Position numbers and translations under genes: made by a program. Of a DNA stretch of 64,000 nt, positions 16,834-25,525 are shown one piece after another. Under the pieces are notes generated by a model. The model was not told where the DNA came from, searched no databases, and was given only the letters and a program-made list of their open reading frames with translations. Numbering within the stretch: the stretch's first letter is position 1; every line of letters begins with the position of its first letter. Source of the stretch: Kribbella flavida DSM 17836 (lineage in GTDB: Bacteria > Actinomycetota > Actinomycetes > Propionibacteriales > Kribbellaceae); NCBI RefSeq assembly GCF_000024345.1, contig NC_013729.1, positions 4,278,001 through 4,342,000 of the forward strand, written 5' to 3'.

Positions 16834-18134
16834 TCGACGAGAAGTCGCTGCACGCGCGCCTGACGGCGGCCGCAGCTCAGCAGGACGAGCTTCTGCCCAG
16901 AGCACTCGAGGACGACCTGTCCGCCGGCCGCCGCGGCTTGCGCCGGCGTCAGCTGCTGACGGGTGCTGGGGTGACCGGCGCGGTGGCCACCGTCGCGGTC
17001 CTTGCCTTGGGCATGACCACCTGGCTGTCTCCGAACGCAAATCCGGCACCGGAGGGCGCACCGATCGCCGGCCAGTCGTCGGCGACGCCGAGCGCACCGG
17101 TCCCCGGCACACCGACGGCCAGCATCGGGCCAGGTCCGGACACCACCGGCGACATTCCGGTGCCGGTGGAATCGGGCCCACCGGTGCCGGCTGCGGACCG
17201 GACCTTCAACCAGAACCTGGCCGCCGCGCTGTACGCGCATCTCGATCCCACCAGGCGGCACCTGGATTTCAGCTCCGGTGGCTTCAGGGTCAACCGGCAG
17301 CTCGGCACCATTCTCAGTGGCGGCAATCGGATCGGCTGGCGGATGCCGGGCCAGATGGGCGCGGAGGGCATCGTGAGCCTGTCGGTGCACCCGGCGAGCC
17401 GAAAGCCGCGTGCCTGTGGATCCAACCCCGACGTGCGCGTGCGCTGCCGCGAGATCCAACTGCCGAACGGCCGAACGGCGGAGCTCGGTCGCAGCGGCGA
17501 CTTCGCCGACGTCCACTACCAGCAGCCGGACGGTGAGTGGATCACCGTGTCCGTGAGCACGTTGTTCGGGAACAACACCGAGATCCCGGTGCACGACATG
17601 GGCATCACCGACCAGGAGTTGCTGGCCCTCGTCCAGGACAGCCGGCTCAACCTGCCGAAGTTGTCGGAGGAAGAGCAGACCAACGAGAACGCCCTGAAGA
17701 ACTTCTCCCCCTCGGCACAGCAGTTCCGCACCGCGGCAGCCCGCGCGCTGACAGGTGGCACGCTCAGCGGTGGCCGGCGGGAGAAGGTCACCGAGCAAGC
17801 CAGCTACCAGCTGACCTGGCGCAAGGGCGCCGTGACAGCGACCGTCGAGGTCGGCGTCGACTCGAAGGTCGGCGTCAGCAGCTGCCGCGAGCAGCTGTCG
17901 ATCCTCGCGGCCTGCGACGCACTCACGCTGCCCAACGGCCGGAAGGTCCAGCTCGGCCAGCGCGCGATGACCTACCGCGGCGACCCGCAGTACGTGATCG
18001 GCGGCACCTACCTCCAGCCGGACGGCGACTCGGCCCACGTGCGAATCCGCTACCCCGGCACCAAGCTGCCCACCGGCGCGATCACCCAGCAGCAGCTCAT
18101 CAACCTCCTCACCGACCCCTCACTCGACAAGTAG
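16830..18134 (+). CDS. Membrane-anchored partner of the SigE-family sigma factor, putative anti-sigma
   Basis: The 434-residue protein has a short cytoplasmic N terminus (about 45 residues), one membrane helix (LTGAGVTGAVATVAVLALGM), a Pro/Ser/Thr-rich linker and a large extracytoplasmic domain with two similar halves. Each half ends in a Cys-containing CRE-type segment (VRCREIQLPNGR, SCREQLSILAACDALTLPNG) and a YLQPDG motif. No zinc anti-sigma HxxxCxxC motif is seen, so anti-sigma function is inferred only from the ATGA overlap with the sigma gene and the topology. A strong hairpin terminator follows at 18148. Confidence 0.75.
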   Translation: MIDEKSLHARLTAAAAQQDELLPRALEDDLSAGRRGLRRRQLLTGAGVTGAVATVAVLALGMTTWLSPNANPAPEGAPIAGQSSATPSAPVPGTPTASIGPGPDTTGDIPVPVESGPPVPAADRTFNQNLAAALYAHLDPTRRHLDFSSGGFRVNRQLGTILSGGNRIGWRMPGQMGAEGIVSLSVHPASRKPRACGSNPDVRVRCREIQLPNGRTAELGRSGDFADVHYQQPDGEWITVSVSTLFGNNTEIPVHDMGITDQELLALVQDSRLNLPKLSEEEQTNENALKNFSPSAQQFRTAAARALTGGTLSGGRREKVTEQASYQLTWRKGAVTATVEVGVDSKVGVSSCREQLSILAACDALTLPNGRKVQLGQRAMTYRGDPQYVIGGTYLQPDGDSAHVRIRYPGTKLPTGAITQQQLINLLTDPSLDK

Positions 18135-18147
18135 CAGTTGACCGAAT

Positions 18148-18177
18148 CGAGCGGTCCGGGTTGCTCCGGACCGCTCG
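18148..18177. terminator. Strong bidirectional hairpin terminator
   Basis: CGAGCGGTCCGG and CCGGACCGCTCG form a perfect 12-bp stem with loop GTTGCT, between the sigma-partner gene and the convergent NTF2-like gene. Confidence 0.85.
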
Positions 18178-18191
18178 TTCCGATGCCCAGG

Positions 18192-18692
18192 TCAGGGCAG
18201 CGGCTGGACTCGGGTGTTCTGGAAGGACGCCTGGAGCCAGCGGCCGTGGACCCTGTGCATGACGTTGGTGTTGATGGACAGCGAGTCGGCCCGGCAGGTC
18301 GTCGCCGGGGCCGTGATCAGGCAGCTGGTCCGGACGATGACGGCGAGGTCGGGCTCGAGGTAGCGGATCTGCTCGCTGAGCGTCCGGAACGTCGTGTCCT
18401 CGATGTAGGTGTCGAAGTAGCGCTGCATCTCGCGGGCGATCTCGGCCCGCCCGCGCAGGTGGTCGCCGTTGAAGGTGACCACGTCGGCGTCGGGATGGAA
18501 CGTGGCCGCGAACTCGGCGCCGCTCTCGTGCGTCCAGGCATCTGCTTGCTGCTGGAGCAACCGGTCGAACACCACCTTGTCCGGGACCCGCCCGTCCCGC
18601 TCCGGGCCGGCCGCGGCACCGGCCGTCAGCGTCACTGCCAGCCCGAGCGCGGCCACTGCGGCGACGGCGATCCTGCGCATCGTTCTTCTCAC
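18192..18692 (-). CDS. Secreted SgcJ/NTF2-like (SnoaL-fold) protein
   Basis: The 166-residue product has a signal peptide (RRIAVAAVAALGLAVTLTAG, ending AAA) followed by a SnoaL-like cone domain of the SgcJ/EcaC type: DRLLQQQADAWTHESGAEFA, ATFHPDADVVTFNGD, LRGRAEIAREMQRYFD. This fold binds or transforms small hydrophobic molecules; the ligand is unknown. The GTG at 18692 is preferred because GGAGGT lies seven bases upstream; the ATG at 18680 is an alternative. It is divergent from a MarR gene, and the shared region has a TATATGT/ACATATA dyad, so MarR control is likely. Confidence 0.83.
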   Translation of the reverse strand: MRRTMRRIAVAAVAALGLAVTLTAGAAAGPERDGRVPDKVVFDRLLQQQADAWTHESGAEFAATFHPDADVVTFNGDHLRGRAEIAREMQRYFDTYIEDTTFRTLSEQIRYLEPDLAVIVRTSCLITAPATTCRADSLSINTNVMHRVHGRWLQASFQNTRVQPLP

Positions 18693-18704
18693 GGGACAAC
18701 CTCC

Positions 18705-18742
18705 TATATGTTGAACGGCTAGACGTAGACAGGCTACATATA
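18705..18742. promoter_or_regulatory. Divergent promoter/operator region, NTF2-like and MarR genes
   Basis: TATATGT (18705-18711) and ACATATA (18736-18742) are perfect inverted arms around a GACGTAGAC-containing core. The left arm adjoins the Shine-Dalgarno of the secreted gene; TTGAAC and TACATA could be the MarR promoter with 18-base spacing. It probably is the binding site of the MarR product. Confidence 0.5.
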
Positions 18743-18789
18743 CATTCAAGGCCGGGCGCCGCGGGGTCGTACCGTGCGACGATGCGGCC

Positions 18790-19248
18790 ATGGCTGATGT
18801 CCCGGGGCGCGCGCAGCCGCCCGCGATGTTCGGAAACCTGACCTTCGCGCTGGCGATGGTCGGCGGCTCGGCGCGGGCGCGGGTCGACGAGGTGTTGTCC
18901 GAGTACGGCATCGGCATCCGCGGCCTGGGCGTCCTCGCGCACATCGCCGCCGAGCCGGACCTCTCGTACTCCGCGCTGGCCCGGCGGTCGAACGTCACGG
19001 TGCAGACGATGACGGCCTCGATCAAAACTCTCCAGAACGGCGGCTTCATCGCGCCCCGGGATCCCACCCGGGCCGGCCGGGCGGCGCGACTGCTGCTGAC
19101 CCCGCACGGAGCCCGGACCCTCGCCGCGGTGGACGAGGCAGTCGCCGGGATGTCCGACACCTGGCTTTCCCTCGAGGCCGAGGAGCGCGGGACGCTCGCG
19201 GCGCTGCTCGGCAAGATCCTGCGCGCGACGGTGGAGCGCGCATCCTGA
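18790..19248 (+). CDS. MarR-family transcriptional regulator
   Basis: This 152-residue winged-helix regulator has a dimerisation helix at the N terminus, recognition helix YSALARRSNVTVQTMTASIK (residues 64-83), and wing RDPTRAGRAARLLLTPHGA in the MarR pattern. It probably represses the divergent secreted SnoaL-like gene and itself. The ATG at 18790 is the family-consistent start. Ligand unknown. Confidence 0.9.
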   Translation: MADVPGRAQPPAMFGNLTFALAMVGGSARARVDEVLSEYGIGIRGLGVLAHIAAEPDLSYSALARRSNVTVQTMTASIKTLQNGGFIAPRDPTRAGRAARLLLTPHGARTLAAVDEAVAGMSDTWLSLEAEERGTLAALLGKILRATVERAS

Positions 19249-19263
19249 CCCGCCCCGCATCAC

Positions 19264-19286
19264 AACCTACAGGGACCCTGTAGGTT
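19264..19286 (+). promoter_or_regulatory. 23-bp perfect palindrome with embedded -10 box
   Basis: Arms AACCTACAGGG (19264-19274) and CCCTGTAGGTT (19276-19286) flank a central A. TAGGTT, the last six bases, lies six bases before the DyP start at 19293 and could be the -10 of a leaderless promoter, so the palindrome would be a repressor site. Confidence 0.6.
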
Positions 19287-19292
19287 GACCGC

Positions 19293-20582
19293 ATGGCCTC
19301 CGATCCGTCCTCTCACCGCTTCCGGCCGTCGCGCCGGGCACTGCTCACCCATGGCGCCGCGGCGACCGCAGCGGCTGCCGTCGCCGGTGTCGCGGGCGCA
19401 CAGCTCGGTTCCTCCGATGCCGCCGCCACAGCCACCACCGACACCGTCGTGCCGTTCCACGGTGAGCACCAGGCGGGCATCGTCACCGAGCAGCAGTCCA
19501 ACGTCGTCCTGGCGGCCTTCGATGTCACCACCGATCAGTCCGGACTGCGCCGGCTCCTGGACGACCTGACCGCACTCGGCGCCGCGCTCAGCACCGGCCG
19601 GCCGGCCCCCGCCCGCGAAGGACGCGCCGGCCTGGCCGCCGACTCCGGAATCGCGACCGGGCTCGCGGCGGCCCGGTTCTCGCTGACCGTCGGATTCGGG
19701 CCCGGGCTTTTCGGCGGTCGTTTCGGCCTGACCGCGAAGCGGCCGCGCAAGCTCGATCCGTTGCCGGCGTTCCCGGGCGACACGCTCGACGAGTCGCGCA
19801 GCGGCGGGGACCTCGTCGTCCAGCTCTGTGCCGACGATCCGCAGGTTCTGAGTCATGCCTTTCTGCAGGTTCGCGCTGTCACCGTGGGCAAGGCGCGGCT
19901 TCGCTGGTCGGACGCCGGTTTCCTCAGCCGCCCCGCCGACGGGCACGCGCCCCGCAATCTGCTCGGACTGCAGGACGGTACGGCGAACCCGCCGCCCGGT
20001 CCCGGCCGGGATCGTCTCGTCTGGGCCGACACCGCGGCCGAACCGGCCTGGATGCACGGCGGCACGTACCTGGTGTTCCGGCGGATCCGGCTGCGGTTGC
20101 CGGAATGGTCGCTGACTCCGGTCGACCAGCAGGACCAGGCCGTCGGGCGCCGCGCCGACGGGTCGCCTCTGTCCGCGGCGCCCGGTGCCGATCCGTCCAC
20201 CCCGCTCGATCTCGTCGCTCGGGACGCCGCCGGCGGCCCCGCGATCCCGGCGCGCGCCCATGTCCGGCAGATGCACCGCTTCAAGCTGCACCGTCGCTCC
20301 TACAACTACGACCGCGGCTTCGATCTCCCCGCCGCCTCAACTCACGGCGAGGACCCGGACGGGCACGGCCATGGCCACGGCCACGCCGGCCACTCGGGGT
20401 ACGACGCCGGATTGTTGTTCCTGAGCTTCCTCCAGGACCCGGCCCGGCAGTTCGTCCCGGCGCAGCAGGTTCTGGCGACCGCTGACGATCTGAACCGCTT
20501 CCTGCAGACCACCGGCAGCTCTCTCTTCGCGATCCCCGGTGGAGTCCGCGCCGGGGAGTCGCTGGCGGACGGCCTGGTGTGA
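19293..20582 (+). CDS. Tat-exported DyP-type heme peroxidase (EfeB-like) with His-rich loop
   Basis: This 429-residue dye-decolorizing peroxidase has a twin-arginine signal (RPSRRALLTHGAAAT, residues 11-25) and a hydrophobic stretch ending near residue 45. The GxxDG motif appears as LLGLQDGTANP near residue 223 with the distal Asp, the proximal-heme region as ARAHVRQMHRFK, and the late LFLSFLQDPARQFVPAQ block as in EfeB. Where relatives have a short acidic turn after YNYD, this protein has DPDGHGHGHGHAGHSG (near residue 350), a possible metal-binding loop. No efeU or efeO is adjacent, so an iron-uptake role is unproven. The start lies just after the 23-bp palindrome. Confidence 0.9.
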   Translation: MASDPSSHRFRPSRRALLTHGAAATAAAAVAGVAGAQLGSSDAAATATTDTVVPFHGEHQAGIVTEQQSNVVLAAFDVTTDQSGLRRLLDDLTALGAALSTGRPAPAREGRAGLAADSGIATGLAAARFSLTVGFGPGLFGGRFGLTAKRPRKLDPLPAFPGDTLDESRSGGDLVVQLCADDPQVLSHAFLQVRAVTVGKARLRWSDAGFLSRPADGHAPRNLLGLQDGTANPPPGPGRDRLVWADTAAEPAWMHGGTYLVFRRIRLRLPEWSLTPVDQQDQAVGRRADGSPLSAAPGADPSTPLDLVARDAAGGPAIPARAHVRQMHRFKLHRRSYNYDRGFDLPAASTHGEDPDGHGHGHGHAGHSGYDAGLLFLSFLQDPARQFVPAQQVLATADDLNRFLQTTGSSLFAIPGGVRAGESLADGLV

Positions 20583-20594
20583 CGTGCGGGGAGG

Positions 20595-21581
20595 TCAGAC
20601 CGCCGGCAGGCCGGGCTGTACGCCGTACCGCGGATTGCCGGCGAGCCAGTTCGTGTAGCGGGCACTCCGGGCTATCGCGTCGGCGTAGGCAGCGGTCGCC
20701 AGCGTGACCACCTGGTCCGACAGGCCGGCCGCAGGGCCGTCCGGGTGCCAGCCGATGAGGTGCCGCCACTTGAGCGGCACACCAGCGATCGGAACCGCGA
20801 CCACGCCGGGGATCTCCCGGAACATCGGCTGGCACAGCACCACGGCGTCGCCGGACTCGACCAGGTCGATGCAACTGATGACGTCGGTTTCGTACAGCGT
20901 GCGGGGGGTGAAACCGGCTCGGGCGCACGCGGCGGCGAAGCACTGCGCGAAGCATCCGTCGCCAGGGGTCGCACCCCATTGCGCCGTGGCCAGGTCGGCG
21001 AGTCCGACGGCCGGGGCGTCGGCCAGCGGATGATCAGCCGCCAGCATCACGAAGACGGGATCGGTGCCCAGCACCCTCCAGGTCAGTCCGGACTGGACCG
21101 GTGGCGGCGCATCACCGCAGACGCCCACCACGGTGTAGTCGATCCGGCCGTCGGCGACCATTGCCGCGAGCTCTTCCGAGGACCAGGACACCTGGGTGCT
21201 CACCCGGAGGCCGGGGTAGACGGTCGTGAGGTGGTGCAACAGCCGGCCCAGCACCGGACCACTCGCCGATCCCACCGTCAGGCTGGCCGGGGTCGCGCCG
21301 GCCCGGTCCCCACTGTTGCTGAAACGCACCGCCTCCTCGCGAAGACCTGACAGCGCGGGCAGCAGCAGCCTGGCGCGGGTCAGTACGAGGTCACCCAGCG
21401 GGGTCGGCCGGATGCCGGCCCGATCCCGCTCGAACACCGGCCCACCCAGGAGCCGCTCGATGCGCTGCAGCTGGGCGGTGAGAGCCGGCTGCGCGAGGCC
21501 CAAAGCCGCTGCGGCCTTGGTGATGCTGCCCGCGTCAGCCACCGCACAGACGATCCTCAGATGCCTCAGCTCCAGCTCCAT
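20595..21581 (-). CDS. LysR-family transcriptional regulator
   Basis: This 328-residue regulator has an N-terminal winged HTH (LRHLRIVCAVADAGSITKAA, LGLAQPALTAQLQRIE) and a type 2 periplasmic-binding-like effector domain from residue 95, including GDAVVLCQPMF near residue 250. The ATG at 21581 lacks a Shine-Dalgarno, and TACGTT sits six bases upstream. It ends 12 bases from the convergent DyP gene and lies downstream of the secreted protease on the same strand, separated by a strong terminator. The regulated gene and ligand are unknown. Confidence 0.92.
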   Translation of the reverse strand: MELELRHLRIVCAVADAGSITKAAAALGLAQPALTAQLQRIERLLGGPVFERDRAGIRPTPLGDLVLTRARLLLPALSGLREEAVRFSNSGDRAGATPASLTVGSASGPVLGRLLHHLTTVYPGLRVSTQVSWSSEELAAMVADGRIDYTVVGVCGDAPPPVQSGLTWRVLGTDPVFVMLAADHPLADAPAVGLADLATAQWGATPGDGCFAQCFAAACARAGFTPRTLYETDVISCIDLVESGDAVVLCQPMFREIPGVVAVPIAGVPLKWRHLIGWHPDGPAAGLSDQVVTLATAAYADAIARSARYTNWLAGNPRYGVQPGLPAV

Positions 21582-21617
21582 ACCAGCAACGTATGCATCG
21601 AAGTCCTTTCCGGTGAA

Positions 21618-21653
21618 GGGCGGAGAGCCGATCGTGAGTTCGGCTCCCCGCCC
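21618..21653 (-). terminator. Hairpin terminator after the S1 protease gene
   Basis: GGGCGGAGAGCCGA pairs with TCGGCTCCCCGCCC (13 of 14 positions) around TCGTGAGT. It lies 17 bases beyond the protease stop. Confidence 0.75.
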
Positions 21654-21670
21654 GGGTCACGACGCTGTGG

Positions 21671-23002
21671 TCAGATCTGCAGCCACAGGGCGGGGACGTT
21701 CGGCGGTTCCCAGCCGGGCTGGGCGGTGTGGCCCTGCTGGCACTGGTAGCGCCGGCCGCTGTAGGTGACAACCGCGCCGAGCGGGTACGCCGTACCCGCC
21801 CTCCAGGTGGTCTCACCAGGCGGTGTGGTGGGCGGAGTGGTCGGAGGAGTGCTGCCACTGACGGTCAGGGTCAGGTTGTAGGCGGTCAGGATCTCGTTGA
21901 CCGGCTGGAAGTAGATCACGCCGCCCGAGGTGCAGTTGCCCGAGCCGCCCGAGGTCACGCCCTGCGCCTGGTCACCGGTGAGCCAGGAGCCACCCGAGTC
22001 GCCGGGTTCGGCGCAGGCGTTGGTCCGGGTGAGGCCGGTGATGGTTCCCTCCGGATACGTCACCGAGGCGTTCTTCTGCTGGATGATGCCGCAGCGCCAA
22101 CCGGTCGTCGACCCGGATCGGCAGACCGACGACCCGACGGCCGCCTCGGTCGAGCCCGCCACCGGCACCGTTCCGGGGTAGCGGTTGACCAGCGCTCGCG
22201 GGGTGTTGCCGGCGGCAACGCGGACCCAGGCATAGTCGTTGCCGGGGAAGCTGGAACCGGCGAAGGTGCCGCTCGGCTGCGTTGTGGTCGCACCGAGCCG
22301 GCCACAGTGTCCTGCCGTCACGAATCCACCCGTCACCGCGAAGCCGACCGAGCAGCGCGAGCCGCTGCCGATGTAGTAGGCGTTGCCGCCGATGATGTCG
22401 ATCAGCGGCCGCGGGGTTTCGGCGGAGTCCTGGAACCGGACGGTCGAACCCTCGATCCCGCTGACCTTGGCGAATGCCTTCGCCTGCGCGGTGGCGCCGC
22501 GCCTGCTCAGGATCACCAGCTGGTTCGTGGTGACGTCGACGTACCAGCCGGGCACCGTTCGCGGAGCGCGGGCGGCGTTGCTGTCCAGCCGGTTCTTCAG
22601 CGCGTCCAGCTGGTCCAGTCCGCGCGGTACGGGCTTGGGAACGGCGCCGACCGCACGCACCAGGCCGGCTCGCGCCGGGTCGGTGATGCCGACCGTGAGC
22701 GTGCTCGCGTCGCGGTCGAGCCACGCACCGGCGAACGCCGTACCGAGAGTCGTTCGCAGGAAGCGCTCCGCCTCAGCCGCCGTGGTTTCCCGGGCCAGCC
22801 GTGCGCGGGCCTCGTCCGGGGTGATCTTCAGATCGCGGGCGAGTGCGGCGAGCATCGGAGCAGAGTCCTGGGCATCGGCCGACGCGGCGGGCGGAGGCGG
22901 CGCAGCAGGACGGAGTGCGGTCGCGACGGGCGTGAAGGTGACGGCGGCTGCCAGGCCTGCCGCTGACACTGCGGCCGCTAGGGCGGCGATCTTTCGGGAC
23001 AT
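21671..23002 (-). CDS. Secreted S1 (alpha-lytic/streptogrisin-like) protease with chitin-binding domain
   Basis: This 443-residue exported proenzyme has a signal peptide (residues 1-30), then an alpha-lytic-protease-type pro-region (LKITPDEARARLARE, LGTAFAGAWLD). The mature chymotrypsin-fold domain carries the triad His in TAGHCGRL, Asp in GNDYAWVRV and Ser in EPGDSGGSWL. A threonine/proline linker (TPPTTPPTTPP) leads to a C-terminal CBM5/12-type module (WRAGTAYPLGAVVTYSGRRY, then GWEPPNVPALW). The layout matches streptogrisin C, which digests protein bound to chitin. AGGAG just before the ATG at 23002 supports the start. The pro-region should control folding and activation. Confidence 0.93.
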   Translation of the reverse strand: MSRKIAALAAAVSAAGLAAAVTFTPVATALRPAAPPPPAASADAQDSAPMLAALARDLKITPDEARARLARETTAAEAERFLRTTLGTAFAGAWLDRDASTLTVGITDPARAGLVRAVGAVPKPVPRGLDQLDALKNRLDSNAARAPRTVPGWYVDVTTNQLVILSRRGATAQAKAFAKVSGIEGSTVRFQDSAETPRPLIDIIGGNAYYIGSGSRCSVGFAVTGGFVTAGHCGRLGATTTQPSGTFAGSSFPGNDYAWVRVAAGNTPRALVNRYPGTVPVAGSTEAAVGSSVCRSGSTTGWRCGIIQQKNASVTYPEGTITGLTRTNACAEPGDSGGSWLTGDQAQGVTSGGSGNCTSGGVIYFQPVNEILTAYNLTLTVSGSTPPTTPPTTPPGETTWRAGTAYPLGAVVTYSGRRYQCQQGHTAQPGWEPPNVPALWLQI

Positions 23003-23161
23003 CTCGTCTCCTGCCATGGGGCGGTTGGCGGTGATCAGATGCCCGGAACCTAACGACGAAAGACCCGGCCCGGCACATCCCAGCTGGGTCATATCGCCGC
23101 GCGGAAGCGCCCCTGGACTACGCCGCCGGAGCCGTGGCCGGCGCGGCCGGGGCGGTCGGGA

Positions 23162-24610
23162 TCACACCGCCAGCTTGTCGACCGTCTCGCGCAGGAATCG
23201 GGTCAGCAGCTCGACCGTGGTCTCGACGTCGGCTCTGGTGGTTTGCGGGTGCGTGCTGCAGAAACGCAGGACCGGACCATCGCCGAGGTCGGTCGTCAGG
23301 ACCAGCGCGAAGCCCTGCTTCATCATCGCGGCGGCGATGCGCCGGGTGACCTCGTCGAGCGTCGCGGCGTCCAGGCCGGGATGGTGGGGGCGGAACGTCA
23401 GCACGCTGAGTTGCGCCGGCGAGACGATCTGCCAGTACGGCGTTCGCAGCAGCAGGGACTCGGCGTACTCGGCCATGTCCATGCCGTGCGCCACGCCGGC
23501 GCGGACCGCGTCGAGGCCGAACGTCTGCAGGGTCATCCAGAGCTTGAGCGCCCGGAAGGACCGGGTGAGCTGTGGCCCGTAGTCGTAGAAGTTGACCGGC
23601 CGGGTCGCTGCGCGGTTCTCGGTCAGGTACTCCGCGTGCAACGCGAAGGCGTCGCTGAGTACGTCGACGTCCCGCACCAGCACGCAGCCGGCCTCGTAGG
23701 GCTGGAACCACCACTTGTGCGGATCGACCGCGATCGAGTCCGCCCGCTCGAGACCCCGCAGCAGCTGCCGGCCCTGATCGGTCAGGATCGCGGCGCCTCC
23801 GTAGGCGGCATCCACGTGGAACCAGACATCCTGCTCCGAGCAGACGTCGGCGATCGCGGCGAGCGGATCGATCGCACCGGTGTTCGTCGTACCGGCGGTC
23901 GCGACGGCGAAGAAGGGCGCGGTTCCCGCCGCGCGGTCGGCGATGATTGCCTGACGCAACGCATCGGCGTCCATCGTCAGGTCGGGTGCGCAGCGGACCC
24001 GGCGGATCTGGTCGGCGCCGAAGCCCAGGTAGCTGAATCCCCGCACGACGGCCGCATGCGTCTGGTGCGTGACGTAGATGCGTGCCTGCGGCGCCACGCC
24101 GCCGAAGCGCTTGGTCCGGGCCGCGTGCAGGGCCAGCAAACTGGCCTGCGTACCGCCGGTCGTCAGGATTCCGCCGGCAGCCGCCGGCAGACCGAACAAC
24201 TCCCTCAGCCACTCGATGACCACCAGTTCCACCTGGGCGGCGCCCGCACCGCCGACCCAGTTGCCGGCGAACACGTTGGCGCCCGAGGCAAGGAAGTCGG
24301 CCACCGCGGCGACGTAGTTGCCAGGGCTCGGGACGAAGGAGAAGAAGCGTGGGTGGTCGGTCGCCGCGCAGGCCGAGAGCACGTCGGACACCACCCGCTC
24401 GAGCACCTTCTCCGGGTCCGTCCCGGCGGTCGGGATCGCCTCGCGCAGCTTGTCCTCCAGATCGGCCCGGGACCACTCCGCAGTGACGGGCTGGTCCCCC
24501 AGCCGCTCGATCCGATCGGCCAGGAAGTCGGTCGCGGCGTACCCCAACCGCCGCATCTGCTCACCGGACAACGCCAGTGGCGCCTTGTCGTCATACATGC
24601 CAGTGAGCAT
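23162..24610 (-). CDS. PLP-dependent group II (aromatic-L-amino-acid-type) decarboxylase
   Basis: This 482-residue fold-type I PLP enzyme removes the carboxyl group of an amino acid. Visible features are FSFVPSPGNYVA, TTGGTQASLLAL, the VDAAYGG aspartate that binds the PLP nitrogen, and the Schiff-base lysine in DPHKWWFQPYEAG (about Lys299). Closest by pattern are aromatic-amino-acid and tyrosine decarboxylases, but substrate cannot be fixed from sequence. The start ATG at 24610 gives a family-like N terminus; an ATG at 24598 is possible. An AraC-family gene ends 38 bases upstream on the same strand, so the pair is probably an inducible operon producing a biogenic amine. Confidence 0.9.
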   Translation of the reverse strand: MLTGMYDDKAPLALSGEQMRRLGYAATDFLADRIERLGDQPVTAEWSRADLEDKLREAIPTAGTDPEKVLERVVSDVLSACAATDHPRFFSFVPSPGNYVAAVADFLASGANVFAGNWVGGAGAAQVELVVIEWLRELFGLPAAAGGILTTGGTQASLLALHAARTKRFGGVAPQARIYVTHQTHAAVVRGFSYLGFGADQIRRVRCAPDLTMDADALRQAIIADRAAGTAPFFAVATAGTTNTGAIDPLAAIADVCSEQDVWFHVDAAYGGAAILTDQGRQLLRGLERADSIAVDPHKWWFQPYEAGCVLVRDVDVLSDAFALHAEYLTENRAATRPVNFYDYGPQLTRSFRALKLWMTLQTFGLDAVRAGVAHGMDMAEYAESLLLRTPYWQIVSPAQLSVLTFRPHHPGLDAATLDEVTRRIAAAMMKQGFALVLTTDLGDGPVLRFCSTHPQTTRADVETTVELLTRFLRETVDKLAV

Positions 24611-24648
24611 TGCCCGCGCCGGCGACCGCGTCTTGGACGATGTTGACG

Positions 24649-25410
24649 TCAGCTGCGCCGGTAGACGCCCGGCGGCACGCCCACCAGCCGGACGAAGTGC
24701 CGGTTGAGGTGCGCCTGGTCGAAGAACCCCGCCCGCAGCGCCGCGTCCGCCGGCCGCTCGCCGCCGTCGAGCAGGCGCCGGGCCAGGTCGACGCGCTGCG
24801 AGATCACGTAGGCGTACGGCGACAGACCGGCGTACTGCTGGAACGCACGGATCACCGTGGCGGGCGCGACGCCGAGTTCAGCGGCCAGGGTCCGGACGTC
24901 GACCGGCTCGCGGAATCGCTGGTCGAGCCGATGCCGGACTGCGACGGCCAGTCGCCCACCGGCGCGACCGTCGGTCTCGGCACCTGGTGGATGCTCGAAC
25001 AGGCGCGAGACCGCGGCCAGGACCAGTTCGCGGCGTTCCTCGGCTCCCACCGACCGGTCGGCCCTGGCCAACTGACGAATCGGACCGGGCAGGTGCAGCA
25101 GCCCGCGGACCGACGGAGTACTCCCGGTGGCGAGCACGTCGGCGACGTACTCCGGCCGCACGGTGACGGCGTCGTACGCCAGACCGGCTTCGTCGATCAC
25201 CCCCTCGTGCACCTGCCCGGGCGGCAGCACCGTCGCGAGCCCGAACGCAGCAGTGTGCCACGAGCCCGAACTCCACAACCGCACCTTCCCGGTGCTCACG
25301 AGCCCGAACGACCAGCTCTGGTGAGCATGCCGGGGAAACCGGTGGGACGGACGCAACCGCAGACGCCGCACGGAGATCGTCAGCTCGCTCACCCCTCCAG
25401 TGTCGGCCAT
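24649..25410 (-). CDS. AraC-family transcriptional regulator
   Basis: This 253-residue regulator has an N-terminal cupin-like arm (PRHAHQSWSFGLVSTGKVRL, VLPPGQVHEG) and two C-terminal HTH motifs (LAAELGVAPATVIRAFQQYA, and ALRAGFFDQAHLNRHFVRLV before GVPPGVYRRS). It is the AraC type that senses small ligands. It precedes the PLP decarboxylase by 38 bases and probably controls it. No strong palindrome was seen in the 115 bases upstream; a short CCCCG-CGC-CGGGG hairpin at 25458-25470 may terminate the hydrolase gene before it. Confidence 0.92.
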   Translation of the reverse strand: MADTGGVSELTISVRRLRLRPSHRFPRHAHQSWSFGLVSTGKVRLWSSGSWHTAAFGLATVLPPGQVHEGVIDEAGLAYDAVTVRPEYVADVLATGSTPSVRGLLHLPGPIRQLARADRSVGAEERRELVLAAVSRLFEHPPGAETDGRAGGRLAVAVRHRLDQRFREPVDVRTLAAELGVAPATVIRAFQQYAGLSPYAYVISQRVDLARRLLDGGERPADAALRAGFFDQAHLNRHFVRLVGVPPGVYRRS

Positions 25411-25525
25411 GACGGTGCGTCCAGCCTCGGGCCGGCGGAAGGAGCCCTCGGGACGAGCCCCGCGCCGGGGTGGTGGCCGCGCTGGACAAGGGCTGACCGA
25501 CGACCGGGTGCGCTGACGCCGCCGT

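Noticed and set aside
20365-20400. His-Gly codon repeat as a tandem DNA repeat or CRISPR-like array
   Set aside because: It is a short coding repeat in frame within the peroxidase gene.
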